From: CALKJU01 sp046349355
GTDB taxonomy: Bacteria; Pseudomonadota; Alphaproteobacteria; Geminicoccales; Geminicoccaceae
Assembly (NCBI GenBank): GCA_046349355.1
Contig: JAXMCM010000015.1
Span: 62,001-126,000 of the forward strand
Reading direction: 5' to 3'
DNA: 64,000 bases
In this document: positions 16,521 through 25,982 of the stretch, one piece after another
How positions within the stretch are numbered: the stretch's first letter is position 1
How the letters are laid out: the number at the start of each line of letters is the position of its first letter
Translations under genes and position numbers: made by a program
Notes under the pieces: model-generated
The model's input: only the letters and a program-made list of their open reading frames with translations
Databases searched by the model: none
Told to the model about the DNA's origin: nothing

Positions 16521-18085
16521 GCGAGGCGCTGCCTGAGGTGATCGGCAAGCCGCAGGGCCAGGGTCACCAGCAGCAGGGTCGGCGTGCCTCCCGGCGGCGT
16601 CGAGAACACCGAGCTGCCGGCCACGTAGATGTTGTCCATGCCCCAGATCCGGCAATCACGATCGACGACCCCGTGACGGGGATCGCTGCTCATCCGCGTC
16701 GTGCAGATCGCATGACCCACCCCTTCGATGTCGATGTTCCAGTCGAGACTGTCGTCGATGAGTTTCTTGACGCGGCCAAGATTGAGGCGACCGGCTTCCC
16801 GCGCGAACAGGTCGACCGTGGCGGAGAAGGTCCGGCGGTCGATCTCGCTCAGCCGCCAGTCGAGAACCACCCGGGGCATGCCGAGGGGATCGCGCTGCTC
16901 GCCGAGCATCACCCGACTGTCGGGGTTCGGTGCCGGCGAGATCGCGACGCGGACATCGACCGAGCTGACCGGGGCCTGTCCGTAGACGAGGCGATGCCAG
17001 GCGAGCTCCGTCAGCGGGCTGATATCGGCCGCCATCTTTGCAACGCTCTCGGCCAGATCGTCGGGAAAGCGGCCGTGGTAGAGGTCGTTCTTGATGGATC
17101 GCAGGGCATCAAGACCTGGGCCGGCAAGATCGGGATCGTCGACAGGGTCGAGGCGAACGCTGCCCAGCACCAGCTGCTGCCGCCGCATCGTCTCGTCGGT
17201 CAGCAGCAGGTGGCCGATCGAGGCGTAGTCGCTCACGAAGACGCGGTCGTAGAAGCGAAGCGGCGGATGGGGGTCGGTGGGAACCAGCGAGCCGGCGAGG
17301 ACGGCCGGATGATCGGTAAAGTACCGCCCGACCTGGTCGTGGGCATTGCCGATGCCGCTGGCCTGCACCCGATTGCAGGCCAGCAGCAGCCTCGCGTTCT
17401 CGATCCCGCCGGCACAGACAACGACGATGCGGGCGACGACGCTCGTCGCTATGCCGCTCAGCGTGCGAACCGCCACTGCGCTGCAGCGGGTACCGTCGGC
17501 GCTCAGCTCGAGGTCGACGACGTTCGCGTTCAGCCAGACATGAACGTTGCCCGCCTCCTTCATCACCGGCTCGAACTGCGGCCCCATCCGGGTCGGCAAC
17601 ATCAGGAACATCTGCGAGTGGAACAAGGCGGGATCGACTGGCAGCAGCGGCGCATCGAGCTGTCTTTCCCACGACTCATTGTCCCAGCGATCCGTGGGAA
17701 GGCCGATCTGCGCGGCTGCCTGCGTCTGATAGGGCTCGAGATCGCCGGGCCGGATGGGCCAGGCGTCCCGCTCGAGCCAGGCGACCCCGCCCATCTCGTC
17801 GCCGAGCACAGGACGGCAGATTCCGGCCCAGTGACCGGTAGTTCCCCCGAAATAGCGTAGCCGGCAGACATCGAGCGGAAAGTAGGGAAGCCCGATGTTC
17901 GCGCCCTCGTAAAGCGCCTGCGACTCGGCGTCGATCTCCAACCCGCCGCCTTCCAGGACGCAGATGCGCAGGCCGGAATCGCGCAACGCGTTGGCGATGG
18001 TGAGACCGGCGGCACCGGCACCGATCAGACAGAGATCATATTCCAGCCGCTGTCCGCTCGGCTGGCTGCGCATGTCGAGGATCAT
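16517..18085 (-). CDS. GMC-family FAD-dependent oxidoreductase
   Basis: 522 residues. The FAD-binding fold YDLCLIGAGAAGLTIANAL opens the protein, the second GMC signature region has GGIENARLLL near residue 225, and the C-terminal GMC domain ends with VAGSSVFSTPPGGTPTLL, which carries the conserved SxxFxTxGxxNP-like loop. Enzymes of this family oxidise alcohols, sugars or sugar acids. The following Tat-signal gene suggests a periplasmic dehydrogenase complex, but no cytochrome c subunit lies in the operon, so the electron acceptor is unclear. Substrate cannot be assigned. Confidence 0.88.
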   Translation of the reverse strand: MILDMRSQPSGQRLEYDLCLIGAGAAGLTIANALRDSGLRICVLEGGGLEIDAESQALYEGANIGLPYFPLDVCRLRYFGGTTGHWAGICRPVLGDEMGGVAWLERDAWPIRPGDLEPYQTQAAAQIGLPTDRWDNESWERQLDAPLLPVDPALFHSQMFLMLPTRMGPQFEPVMKEAGNVHVWLNANVVDLELSADGTRCSAVAVRTLSGIATSVVARIVVVCAGGIENARLLLACNRVQASGIGNAHDQVGRYFTDHPAVLAGSLVPTDPHPPLRFYDRVFVSDYASIGHLLLTDETMRRQQLVLGSVRLDPVDDPDLAGPGLDALRSIKNDLYHGRFPDDLAESVAKMAADISPLTELAWHRLVYGQAPVSSVDVRVAISPAPNPDSRVMLGEQRDPLGMPRVVLDWRLSEIDRRTFSATVDLFAREAGRLNLGRVKKLIDDSLDWNIDIEGVGHAICTTRMSSDPRHGVVDRDCRIWGMDNIYVAGSSVFSTPPGGTPTLLLVTLALRLADHLRQRLA

Positions 18086-18127
18086 GCGCCGGAAAAGACA
18101 AGACAGGGCACGACTGTCAAGTGCGCA

Positions 18128-18853
18128 TTATGGCACGGTGATGAAATATTTGCCACTGATCGCATCACGGGAAATCTCATGCTTCCGGTCGGCAAAGAAC
18201 TCGTCAATTGCCTTACGCGCACCCGGAAAATAGGCGTGCTCTCTTGTTCCGAGATACTCATCGAACAAGATCACACCCCCGGAAGCCATCTTGGGGGTCA
18301 AGGTCTTCAGGACGGTCACATAAGAGTCATATAAATCGACATCAATATGCAATAGAGCTATCGATTTTCCGGCAAACTTTTCTAGGGACTGCTCGAAATA
18401 GCCCTGGACAAGAGTGACCTGCGAACTGACAAATTCGTCGCCAAGACGAGCGTCCTTCAGCAACTTCTCGACGCTGTCGATGCTGACCACTGTACCCTTG
18501 AGGCGGCGAAGCTTGCGTGGCGTGGCCGTCTGGTCGACTTCTGTGCCCGAACTCAACGGTTCGAACGAGTCAAAGCCCCAGATCTTGCGCAGTCGCCCCT
18601 CCTCCGCAACGAGGAAGCTAAGCAGGAGGAGGCTCTCTCCATAGAGGACGCCACACTCCACGACATCCCCTGGTACATCCTTGACCTTGTCGAGCATTCG
18701 TCGGAAATACAACAGACGGCGCACCGTATTGTCCACCATCGGCACAAGATCAGCGCGACGTATCTCAAATCCGAGCGCTTGCTCCGGAAGCTCGATATCG
18801 ATTCGGCCCTTGCGAAGCGCCCACTTGGCGGCCTCGCGTACGACGCTCCCCAT
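18128..18853 (-). CDS. TylF/MycF-family O-methyltransferase
   Basis: 241 residues. PGDVVECGVLYGESLLLL is the SAM-binding start of the macrocin O-methyltransferase (TylF) family; LLHIDVDLYDSYVTVLKTL is its metal- and substrate-binding block. Members methylate sugar hydroxyls in macrolides and in surface polysaccharides. The start at 18853 is chosen because GAGGGAG lies about six bases upstream; the ATG six bases earlier has no room for a ribosome site. The gene is visibly more AT-rich than its neighbours, suggesting acquisition. It does not overlap either flanking operon. Confidence 0.85.
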   Translation of the reverse strand: MGSVVREAAKWALRKGRIDIELPEQALGFEIRRADLVPMVDNTVRRLLYFRRMLDKVKDVPGDVVECGVLYGESLLLLSFLVAEEGRLRKIWGFDSFEPLSSGTEVDQTATPRKLRRLKGTVVSIDSVEKLLKDARLGDEFVSSQVTLVQGYFEQSLEKFAGKSIALLHIDVDLYDSYVTVLKTLTPKMASGGVILFDEYLGTREHAYFPGARKAIDEFFADRKHEISRDAISGKYFITVP

Positions 18854-18945
18854 TGTCATCTCCCTCTCGGCGGGAAGGATCGATGACAACATTAGCGTGC
18901 GGCGGTCCGGAAACCATCCCCCGCCCCCTTATGGCATGTGCGAAT

Positions 18946-20091
18946 TCAGGAATATGGATCAGCGGCGTCGCGCAGCCCGTCGCCGAGGAAATTGAAGGCC
19001 AAGACCACGATCACCACCGGAACCACCGGCAGCATCAGCCAGGGATAGAGCGCCACGACGTTGACGTTCTGCGCATCGTTCAGGAGCACGCCCCAGCTGG
19101 TGATCGGGGCGCGGACGCCGAGCCCGAGGAACGACAGTGCCGTCTCGCCGAGGATCATGCCCGGTATCGACAGCGTGGCCGAGGCGATCAGGTGGCTCAT
19201 GAAGCTCGGCACCAGATGGCGGCCGATGATCCGCGACGGCCTCGCGCCCATCAGCCGTGCCGCCTGGGCGAACTCCTCCTCGCGCAGGGCCAGGATCTTC
19301 GAGCGCACGGCACGGGCGAGGCCGGTCCAGTCGACGAGGCCCAGGATGATGGTGATGCCGAAGAAGACCCACAGCGGGTCCCACGTCACCGGCAGCGCCG
19401 CCGACAGCGACATCCACAGCGGAATCATCGGGAAGCTGCGGATGATCTCGATGATCCGCTGGATCACGTTGTCGACCCAGCCGCCATAGTAGCCCGAGAT
19501 GCCGCCCAGGGTGATGCCGAGGACGAAGCTGACGGCGATACCGATCAGGCCGACCGTGAGCGAAACCCGCGCACCGTAGAGGATGCGGGAGAACAGGTCG
19601 CGGCCGAGGCGGTCGGTGCCGAGCAGGAAGAACGTGCCGCCCTCCGGCGGACAGACGAGATGGAGGTCGGCCGGCACCATGCCCCAGAAGCGGTACGGGT
19701 CGCCGCGGCAGAAGAAGCGCAGCCGCTGCACCTTGGTGGTGTCCGGCGCGTACTCGCGCTTCAGGGTCTCCATGTTGAGCTTGTAGCCGTAGGCGTAGAC
19801 GAAGGGACCGACGAAGCTTCCCTCGTGGAACAGATGCACGGCCTGCGGCGGCGAATGGATGAAGCGGGCGTTGCGGGTCTGGACGCCGTAGGGGGCGAGG
19901 AACTCGGTGATCAGGATGGAGGCGTAGAACACGAGCAGCACCACGCCGGCGGCAACAGCGATCTTGTGGCGCTTGAACCGCCACCACATCAGCTGCCACT
20001 GCGAGGCCGTGTAGAAACGCTCCTGCTCGGCCGTGAGCGGCTTGGTCTCGTCGGGATTGAAGGGCGCCGTGTCGACGAAGCGGGAATTCAC
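18946..20091 (-). CDS. Oligopeptide-type ABC transporter permease, DppC/YejE-like
   Basis: 381 residues. A cytoplasmic N-terminus and a first membrane helix (AVAAGVVLLVFYASILITEF) are followed by a long periplasmic insertion of about 130 residues, then five helices typical of DppC permeases. The ATPase-coupling EAA loop is EEFAQAARLMGARPSRIIGRH. The start is the GTG at 20091, which overlaps the stop of the upstream permease gene as GTGA. The long insertion resembles the YejE subgroup. No ATPase or binding-protein gene follows. Confidence 0.88.
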   Translation of the reverse strand: MNSRFVDTAPFNPDETKPLTAEQERFYTASQWQLMWWRFKRHKIAVAAGVVLLVFYASILITEFLAPYGVQTRNARFIHSPPQAVHLFHEGSFVGPFVYAYGYKLNMETLKREYAPDTTKVQRLRFFCRGDPYRFWGMVPADLHLVCPPEGGTFFLLGTDRLGRDLFSRILYGARVSLTVGLIGIAVSFVLGITLGGISGYYGGWVDNVIQRIIEIIRSFPMIPLWMSLSAALPVTWDPLWVFFGITIILGLVDWTGLARAVRSKILALREEEFAQAARLMGARPSRIIGRHLVPSFMSHLIASATLSIPGMILGETALSFLGLGVRAPITSWGVLLNDAQNVNVVALYPWLMLPVVPVVIVVLAFNFLGDGLRDAADPYS

Positions 20092-21086
20092 CGGCCATGC
20101 CCCCCGCCGAAGCGAATGCGCGGATCGAGCCAGGCCAGGAGCAGGTCGGAGACCAGCACGCCGACCACGACGAGGAACGATTCCAGCATCAGGAACGAGC
20201 CGGCGAGGTACATGTCCTGCGTCTGCAAGGCCCGCACCAGCACCGGACCGGTGGTCGGCAGGGAGAGGACAACGGAAACCAGGGCCGACCCGGAGATGAA
20301 CTCCGGCAGGAGGTTGCCGATGTCGGCGATGAAGGGATTGAGCGCCATCCGCAGCGGGTACTTCACCAGCGCCTTGCCGGGCGGAAGACCCTTGGCCTTG
20401 GCAGTGACCACGTAGGGCTTTTGCAGCTCGTCCAACAGGTTGGCCCGCAGCCGCCGGATCATGCCGGCCGTGCCCGACGTACCGATGACGAGCACCGGCA
20501 CCCAGAGGTGCGCCAGAACGGAGACGAACTTGTCCCACGACATCGGCTGGTCGAGGTAGACCGGATCGACCAGACCTCCGACCGAGACACCGAACCAGAC
20601 ATTGGCAAGGTAGAGGAGCACCAGCGCGAACAGGAAGTTGGGTGTCGCCAGGCCGAGGAAGCCCAGGAAGGTTAGGCCGTGGTCACCCCAGCTGTATTTG
20701 TGGGTTGCCGAATACACTCCGATCGGGAATGCGATGGCCCAAGTAAAGAGCACTGTCGCAAATGAAATGATGAAAGTCAGGAAAATGCGATCCCCGATCA
20801 CTTCGGTCACGGGTCGATCATATTCGAACGAATAGCCAAGATCGCCGTGCAGCAGCCCCTTAGCCCAAACCAGATATTGTTGCCAGATCGGCAGGTCCAG
20901 CCCGTAGAGTTGCCGCAGATACTCGATCTTGTCCGTCTGCACGCCTTCGCCCTGGGCACGCAGCTCGTTCAGCTGGGCCGTCAGGAAGTCGCCCGGCGGC
21001 AGCTGGATGATGATGAAGGTGACGATGCTGATCGCCACCAGCGTCGGAATCATCACCAGAACGCGACGAATCACATAGCGAAGCAA
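20088..21086 (-). CDS. Oligopeptide-type ABC transporter permease, DppB-like
   Basis: 332 residues opening MLRYVIRRVLVMIPTLVAIS, the hallmark N-terminus of DppB/OppB permeases, with six membrane helices and the coupling loop ELQKPYVVTAKAKGLPPGKAL. It forms the channel with the overlapping DppC-like gene. Peptide, nickel or sugar-oligomer import is typical for the family. The pair lacks an adjacent solute-binding protein and ATPases; the gene upstream is the replication gene holA. The middle part (about 20690-20850) is less GC-rich than usual for this window. Confidence 0.9.
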   Translation of the reverse strand: MLRYVIRRVLVMIPTLVAISIVTFIIIQLPPGDFLTAQLNELRAQGEGVQTDKIEYLRQLYGLDLPIWQQYLVWAKGLLHGDLGYSFEYDRPVTEVIGDRIFLTFIISFATVLFTWAIAFPIGVYSATHKYSWGDHGLTFLGFLGLATPNFLFALVLLYLANVWFGVSVGGLVDPVYLDQPMSWDKFVSVLAHLWVPVLVIGTSGTAGMIRRLRANLLDELQKPYVVTAKAKGLPPGKALVKYPLRMALNPFIADIGNLLPEFISGSALVSVVLSLPTTGPVLVRALQTQDMYLAGSFLMLESFLVVVGVLVSDLLLAWLDPRIRFGGGHGR

Positions 21087-21112
21087 TGGCGCCCTCCTCC
21101 GGCGCCGCCATA

Positions 21113-22168
21113 CTAGCGGACCCCGGGCGACCTGCCAGCCCTGCCCGCGTCGCGTCGCGGTTGCAAGGCTGCGAGCACCCGTCTGCAGACCGTCTCAGCC
21201 GGCATGCCGCGCTGCCGACAGCGAAGTTCGGCACCCTGAAGAGCCTCGAGAGCTGCAGCGATATCGCGAGAGCGCCAGCGCTGCAGGGCTGCAGCTGTGG
21301 TGTCGCGCGTCCGCCAGAACAGCGGTGGACGCAATCCGCCGATCGCCACGTCGGCTGGCGTTCCGGCTTCGACCTGCAGGGACAGCCGCAGCAGCGTCAC
21401 CATGAAGCGTGTCAGCTGGCGCAGAATGCCTTCGGGACGCTGCCCTTCGGAGAAGAGCCGCACCAGGCGCTGGTCGAGTTGGGGCTCGCCGAGAAGCATG
21501 GCATGGATCGCATCGTCGATGGCGAGAGCGGCATTGTCGTCGACGACTGCAGACGCATCGTCGAGGTGGACCCGGCGGTCCTCGCGCTCGCCGATGTAGA
21601 TCGCGAGCTTGTCGAGCTCGCTGCGGGTCACGGCGCGGTCGGAGCCGAGGTGGGTTGCCAGATACGCAAGCGCGTCCGGGTCCGCCGTGAGGCCCTCCGC
21701 CTCGAGCGCAGAGCGGATCAAGGTTGCGAGGTCGCGGTCCTCGTCGCGAAAGCAGGGCAATGCCATGCCATACGGGGCCGCCTCGACGAGCCGCCGTATC
21801 GAGGAGTTGCCGCCGAGCTCACCGGCCTCGACGAGGACAAGGGCGGCGGGTGCGCCATGCTCCGCAAGCAGGCGCAGGGCCGCGCCGACGTCCTGATCGG
21901 TCGCTTGCCGCACACGAACCAGTCGCCGACCGCCCAAGAGGCATAGCGCCTGGGCCTCCTCGGCAAGCAGCTGCGGTTCGGCGCGCAGCCGGTCTGCTGC
22001 GAGATCGCTGACGCGAAAGGGGTCGCCCAGATCATCCACGACCTTGAGCGCCAGTCGTCTCGCACGTTCGGCGACGAGGCCCGTATCCGGGCCGTAAAGC
22101 AGGATCAGTGCTGCTGCCGGATCGGGCCGGGCGACGAAGCCCTCGACGGCCTTGGCGGCGAGTTTCAC
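21113..22168 (-). CDS. holA: DNA polymerase III subunit delta
   Basis: 351 residues of the clamp-loader delta subunit, which opens the beta sliding clamp. LILLYGPDTGLVAERA near residue 21 is the degenerate nucleotide fold of HolA, LGSDRAVTRSELDKLAIY is the conserved mid region, and the C-terminal helical bundle is complete. The start is GTG, overlapping the stop of lptE as GTGA. Linkage to lptE and leuS is the usual alphaproteobacterial order and supports both calls. Confidence 0.93.
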   Translation of the reverse strand: MKLAAKAVEGFVARPDPAAALILLYGPDTGLVAERARRLALKVVDDLGDPFRVSDLAADRLRAEPQLLAEEAQALCLLGGRRLVRVRQATDQDVGAALRLLAEHGAPAALVLVEAGELGGNSSIRRLVEAAPYGMALPCFRDEDRDLATLIRSALEAEGLTADPDALAYLATHLGSDRAVTRSELDKLAIYIGEREDRRVHLDDASAVVDDNAALAIDDAIHAMLLGEPQLDQRLVRLFSEGQRPEGILRQLTRFMVTLLRLSLQVEAGTPADVAIGGLRPPLFWRTRDTTAAALQRWRSRDIAAALEALQGAELRCRQRGMPAETVCRRVLAALQPRRDAGRAGRSPGVR

Positions 22169-22692
22169 GCAGGCTTGCGCGAGAAGTAGAGCGCGATCTG
22201 CGTACGAATGAAGTCGCTGATCTCGCGAGCGGCGCGGTCCTCGGCATTCTGCTGCGAGACCAGGGTTGCGAATGGCGCGCGCCGCTGATTGTAGCTGGCC
22301 GAGCGACGCGTCGCCGATCGGTAGACGACCATTCCGTCGGAACGCCGGGACAGTTCGTAGAAGGCCACCAGCACCATGTCGTAGCGGGTGATGTCGTCGT
22401 TGAGCTGAATGATCAGCGCGTTGCGGGTGCGCTGCAGCCGGACCTTAAGGTCGTACTTGGGATCGACGACAATGCCGCGCGGGTTGAAGTCATCGAGAAG
22501 ATCGTTCTTCAGAAACTGACCGAGCCGATCTTCCGGCGCAGTCACCGCCACCGCGGCGAGTTCGGCATCGATGGCCTCGCCCTCGCTGCCGGCGTGGAGC
22601 GGGCGCAGGCCGCAGCCGGCGAGGAACGGCAGCGGAGCCGTCAATGCGAGTCCGAGGACCCGCCGCCGCGCGAGACCATCAGACCACCACAT
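22165..22692 (-). CDS. lptE: LPS-assembly lipoprotein LptE
   Basis: 175 residues with a signal peptide ending in the lipobox LAGC (Cys at about 27), followed by GLRPLHAGSEGEAID, typical of alphaproteobacterial LptE. It plugs and helps assemble the LptD barrel that delivers lipopolysaccharide to the outer surface. The gene lies between leuS and holA; its ATG at 22692 overlaps the leuS coding end by 14 bases, so the genes are translationally linked. Confidence 0.88.
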   Translation of the reverse strand: MWWSDGLARRRVLGLALTAPLPFLAGCGLRPLHAGSEGEAIDAELAAVAVTAPEDRLGQFLKNDLLDDFNPRGIVVDPKYDLKVRLQRTRNALIIQLNDDITRYDMVLVAFYELSRRSDGMVVYRSATRRSASYNQRRAPFATLVSQQNAEDRAAREISDFIRTQIALYFSRKPA

Positions 22693-25255
22693 TCACGATC
22701 TTGTCCGGCACCACGATGATCTTGCGCGGCGCCCTACCTTCCATGGCCCTCAGGACATTCGGCTCGGCCAGCGCCGCTGCTTCGGCCTGCTCACGCGGAC
22801 ATCCCGGCGGCAGCACGATCTCGCCGCGACGCTTGCCGTTGACCTGCACGGCCACGGAGATGGACTCCGCGGTCAGCCAGGCGGTGTCCGCCTCCGGCCA
22901 CGGCGTCGAAGCCAGCAGCGTCGTATGGCCGAGCCTTTCCCAGAGTTCCTCGGCCAGATGCGGCATCATCGGCTCGAGCAGGCGGACCAGCGTGTCCAGG
23001 GCTTCGCGCTGGAGGGTGGGCGACGCGTCGGACCTGGCTTCCAGCGCGTTCGAGAACTCGCGGACGAGGGCCACGGCCTTGTTGAAGTGGAACCGGTCGA
23101 GCTCCCCGGTCACGCCGGCGATGGTCCTGTGGATCAGGCGCTTGAGGGCGGCGTCGGCGGGCGTCAGCTCCGATCCGCCACCACCGCCCGCCGTCGGCAA
23201 GCTGCCACGTCGATCCTCGATCAGGCGCCACAGCCGATTGATGTAGCGCCATGCGCCATCGATCCCGCCCTCGGTCCATTCGAGGTCGCGGTCGGGCGGG
23301 CTGTCCGACAGCATGAAGAGGCGGGCGGTATCGGCCCCGTAGGCACCGATGATCTCCGCCGGATCCACCGTGTTGAGCTTCGACTTGCTCATCTTCTCGA
23401 CACGGCCGGCGACCACCGGCCGGCCGCCGTCGACGGTCACCCAGGCGCCGCTCTCGTCCTTGCGGACCTTCGCCGGCTCCAGCCACTCGCCCTTCTCGTC
23501 CTGGAAGGTCTGGTGGTTGATCATCCCCTGCGTGAACAGGCCGGTGAACGGCTCGTCGATGCCGACGAGCCCGATATCGCGCATCGCCCGGGTGAAGAAG
23601 CGCGAGTAGAGCAGGTGCAGGATCGCATGCTCGATGCCGCCGATATACTGGTCGACCGGCAGCCAGTAGTCGACGTCCTCGCGGCGGAACGGGCCGCTCG
23701 TGAGGTCGGGCGAGCAGAACCGCGCGAAGTACCAGGAGCTCTCGACGAAGGTGTCGAACGTGTCGGTCTCGCGCGTGGCCTTCCTGCCGTCCGGCAGGAT
23801 CACGTGCTTCCACGTCGGATGCCGATCGAGCGGATTGCCACCCTTCGAGAAATCGACGTCCTCGGGAAGCTCGACGGGCAGCATTGCGTCGGGCACCGGC
23901 TCGATGCTGCCGTCCTCGAGCCGCACCATCGGCACCGGGCAACCCCAGTAGCGCTGGCGCGAGACGCCCCAGTCGCGCAGGCGCCAGGTCGTCTCGCCGG
24001 TACCGATGCCCATCGCTTCGAGTTCCGCGATGACCCGGCGCTTGGCCGTCTCGACGTCGAGCCCGTCGAGGAATTCGGAGTTGTAGAGGCGGCCGTCGTC
24101 GACGTAGGCATCGCGATCGACGCGGAAGGTTGCCGGATCAGCGCCCTCCGGCAGCACCACCGGACGGACCGGCAGCCCGTACCTGTTGGCAAAGTCGAGG
24201 TCGCGCTGGTCGTGGGCTGGGCAGCCGAAGATCGCGCCCGTCCCGTAGTCCATCAGCACGAAGTTGGCCACATAGACCGGCAGCTCGATGCCCGGGCGGA
24301 ATGGATGCGGGCAGCGCAGGCCGGTGTCGTGGCCGCGCTTCTCGACCGTCTCCAGCTCGGCTGCGCTGGTCCCGCCCTTGAGGCAGTCGGCGACAAAGGC
24401 TGCCAGCGCCGAATCGCGGGCGGCAAGCTCGGCGCTCAGCGGATGGTCCGGAGCGATCGCCATGAAGCTCGCCCCGAACAGCGTGTCGGGTCGCGTCGTG
24501 AATATTTCCAGGCGATCGTCCCGACCGGTCAACGCAAAGCGGACCCGTGCTCCCTGAGAGCGACCGATCCAGTTGCGCTGCATCAGCCGGACCTTCTCCG
24601 GCCAGCCGTCGAGGCGATCCAGCGCGCCCAGCAGGTCATCGGCATAGGCCGTGATCTTGAAGAACCACTGGGCGAGCTTGCGGCGCTCGACCGGTGCACC
24701 CGAGCGCCAACCGCGGCCGTCGATCACCTGCTCGTTGGCCAGGACCGTCTCGTCGACGGGATCCCAGTTGACCCAGCTCTCCTTGCGATAGACCAGTCCC
24801 TTGCGCCAGAGCTCGATGAACATCTTCTGCTCATGGCGATAGTATTCGGGGCCGCAGGTGGCGATCTCGCGGGCCCAGTCGATGGACAGACCCATCGACT
24901 GTATCTGCGACCGCATCTCGGCAATGTTGCCGTAGGTCCAGGTCTTCGGGTGAATGCCGCGCTTGATGGCCGCGCCTTCGGCCGGGAGACCGAAGGCATC
25001 CCAACCCATCGGATGCAGCACGTTGAAGCCCTGCGCCCGCTTCAGGCGGGCGACCACGTCGCCCAGCGTGTAGTTGCGGACATGGCCCATATGGATGCGC
25101 CCCGACGGATAGGGGAACATCTCGAGCACATAGTACTTGGGCCTGTCCGGGTCGCGCCGGGCGGCGAAGACGCCAGCCTCGGCCCAGCGCTGCTGCCACT
25201 TGGCTTCGGTCGCACGGAACGGATACCGCGCAGGAACTTCGCTGTTGTCGCTCAT
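22679..25255 (-). CDS. leuS: Leucyl-tRNA synthetase
   Basis: 858 residues, full length. The class I signature PYPSGRIHMGHVRNY (HIGH) is near residue 48 and EKMSKSKLNTVDP (KMSKS) near 620. The editing domain and C-terminal anticodon-binding region are intact. Charges tRNA-Leu. Second gene of the DUF3576-leuS-lptE-holA operon. Confidence 0.98.
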   Translation of the reverse strand: MSDNSEVPARYPFRATEAKWQQRWAEAGVFAARRDPDRPKYYVLEMFPYPSGRIHMGHVRNYTLGDVVARLKRAQGFNVLHPMGWDAFGLPAEGAAIKRGIHPKTWTYGNIAEMRSQIQSMGLSIDWAREIATCGPEYYRHEQKMFIELWRKGLVYRKESWVNWDPVDETVLANEQVIDGRGWRSGAPVERRKLAQWFFKITAYADDLLGALDRLDGWPEKVRLMQRNWIGRSQGARVRFALTGRDDRLEIFTTRPDTLFGASFMAIAPDHPLSAELAARDSALAAFVADCLKGGTSAAELETVEKRGHDTGLRCPHPFRPGIELPVYVANFVLMDYGTGAIFGCPAHDQRDLDFANRYGLPVRPVVLPEGADPATFRVDRDAYVDDGRLYNSEFLDGLDVETAKRRVIAELEAMGIGTGETTWRLRDWGVSRQRYWGCPVPMVRLEDGSIEPVPDAMLPVELPEDVDFSKGGNPLDRHPTWKHVILPDGRKATRETDTFDTFVESSWYFARFCSPDLTSGPFRREDVDYWLPVDQYIGGIEHAILHLLYSRFFTRAMRDIGLVGIDEPFTGLFTQGMINHQTFQDEKGEWLEPAKVRKDESGAWVTVDGGRPVVAGRVEKMSKSKLNTVDPAEIIGAYGADTARLFMLSDSPPDRDLEWTEGGIDGAWRYINRLWRLIEDRRGSLPTAGGGGGSELTPADAALKRLIHRTIAGVTGELDRFHFNKAVALVREFSNALEARSDASPTLQREALDTLVRLLEPMMPHLAEELWERLGHTTLLASTPWPEADTAWLTAESISVAVQVNGKRRGEIVLPPGCPREQAEAAALAEPNVLRAMEGRAPRKIIVVPDKIVNVVV

Positions 25256-25318
25256 CGCGGCGCAGGACTCGTCAGGTCGGAAACGGCGGCGGGAGAAGGG
25301 ACGTCGGGACCGGTGCTG

Positions 25319-25876
25319 CTAGCCTGCCGCCTCGACGGAGGCAACGCGGAGCTCGCGCGCCCGGGTGAGGATGCTGTCCTCCAGCCGCGTCGCCGTGGTC
25401 GGATCGACCGTTGCGTCGACCCAGCCTTCGCCTTCCTTCACCTGCCGGAAAACCGAGACCTTGAGGCCGTCGGCACGCAGCGACTGGTCGCGGATCAGGA
25501 TCTGCACCTTCAGGCGTTCGCCCGGGCTCTCGGGCGGCTGATACCAGTCGGTGATGATCAGGCCGCCGAACGGATCGGCCGACGCCAGGGGCATGAAGTT
25601 GATCGTCTCAAGGGTGCCGCGCCAGAGGTAGGCATTGACCCCGATGCCGCCACCGCCGCCGCTTCCCGTACCCTCGTCGGACTGCGGGCGCGGCTTCTCC
25701 GTCGACAGCAACGTCACGCCACTCGTCCCGGTCACCGTGCCGAACAGGTCACGGTCCCGCTGCTCCTTCTGGTCGTACTGCCGGAACTCCGGGGGCTTCG
25801 TATAGGCGCAGCCGGCAAGGACCGACGTCAGGCCGACCATGGCGGCAAGGGAAGCGATGATGGCTGGCGAACGCAT
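25319..25876 (-). CDS. DUF3576 lipoprotein
   Basis: 185 residues with a lipobox LAGC (VGLTSVLAGCAYTKPPEF). The mature part contains a glycine run (SGGGGGIGVNAYLW) and DPFGGLIITDWYQPP, both characteristic of DUF3576 proteins, which sit upstream of leuS in most alphaproteobacteria. Envelope function unknown; the link to lptE suggests a role in outer-membrane biogenesis. The ATG at 25876 is preferred; an in-frame GTG four codons earlier has no spaced ribosome site. Confidence 0.88.
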   Translation of the reverse strand: MRSPAIIASLAAMVGLTSVLAGCAYTKPPEFRQYDQKEQRDRDLFGTVTGTSGVTLLSTEKPRPQSDEGTGSGGGGGIGVNAYLWRGTLETINFMPLASADPFGGLIITDWYQPPESPGERLKVQILIRDQSLRADGLKVSVFRQVKEGEGWVDATVDPTTATRLEDSILTRARELRVASVEAAG

Positions 25877-25982
25877 CGTGCTGGGCACCTGCTTGACGGC
25901 TCGTTGGCCCCTTGTGCCGGGGGCGACGGCCGCCGGTCTATAGCACGGCCCCGCCCGAACGCCAGCGAACGGGCGAGGAGCG

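Noticed and set aside
18109..18114. TTGACA on the minus strand before the GMC gene
   Set aside because: No acceptable -10 element at 16-18 bases, and transcription would start at or after the start codon.
20092..20538. Upstream extension of the DppC-like frame to 20538
   Set aside because: It lies inside the DppB-like gene in another frame; the GTG at 20091 with a GTGA overlap gives the family-typical N-terminus.
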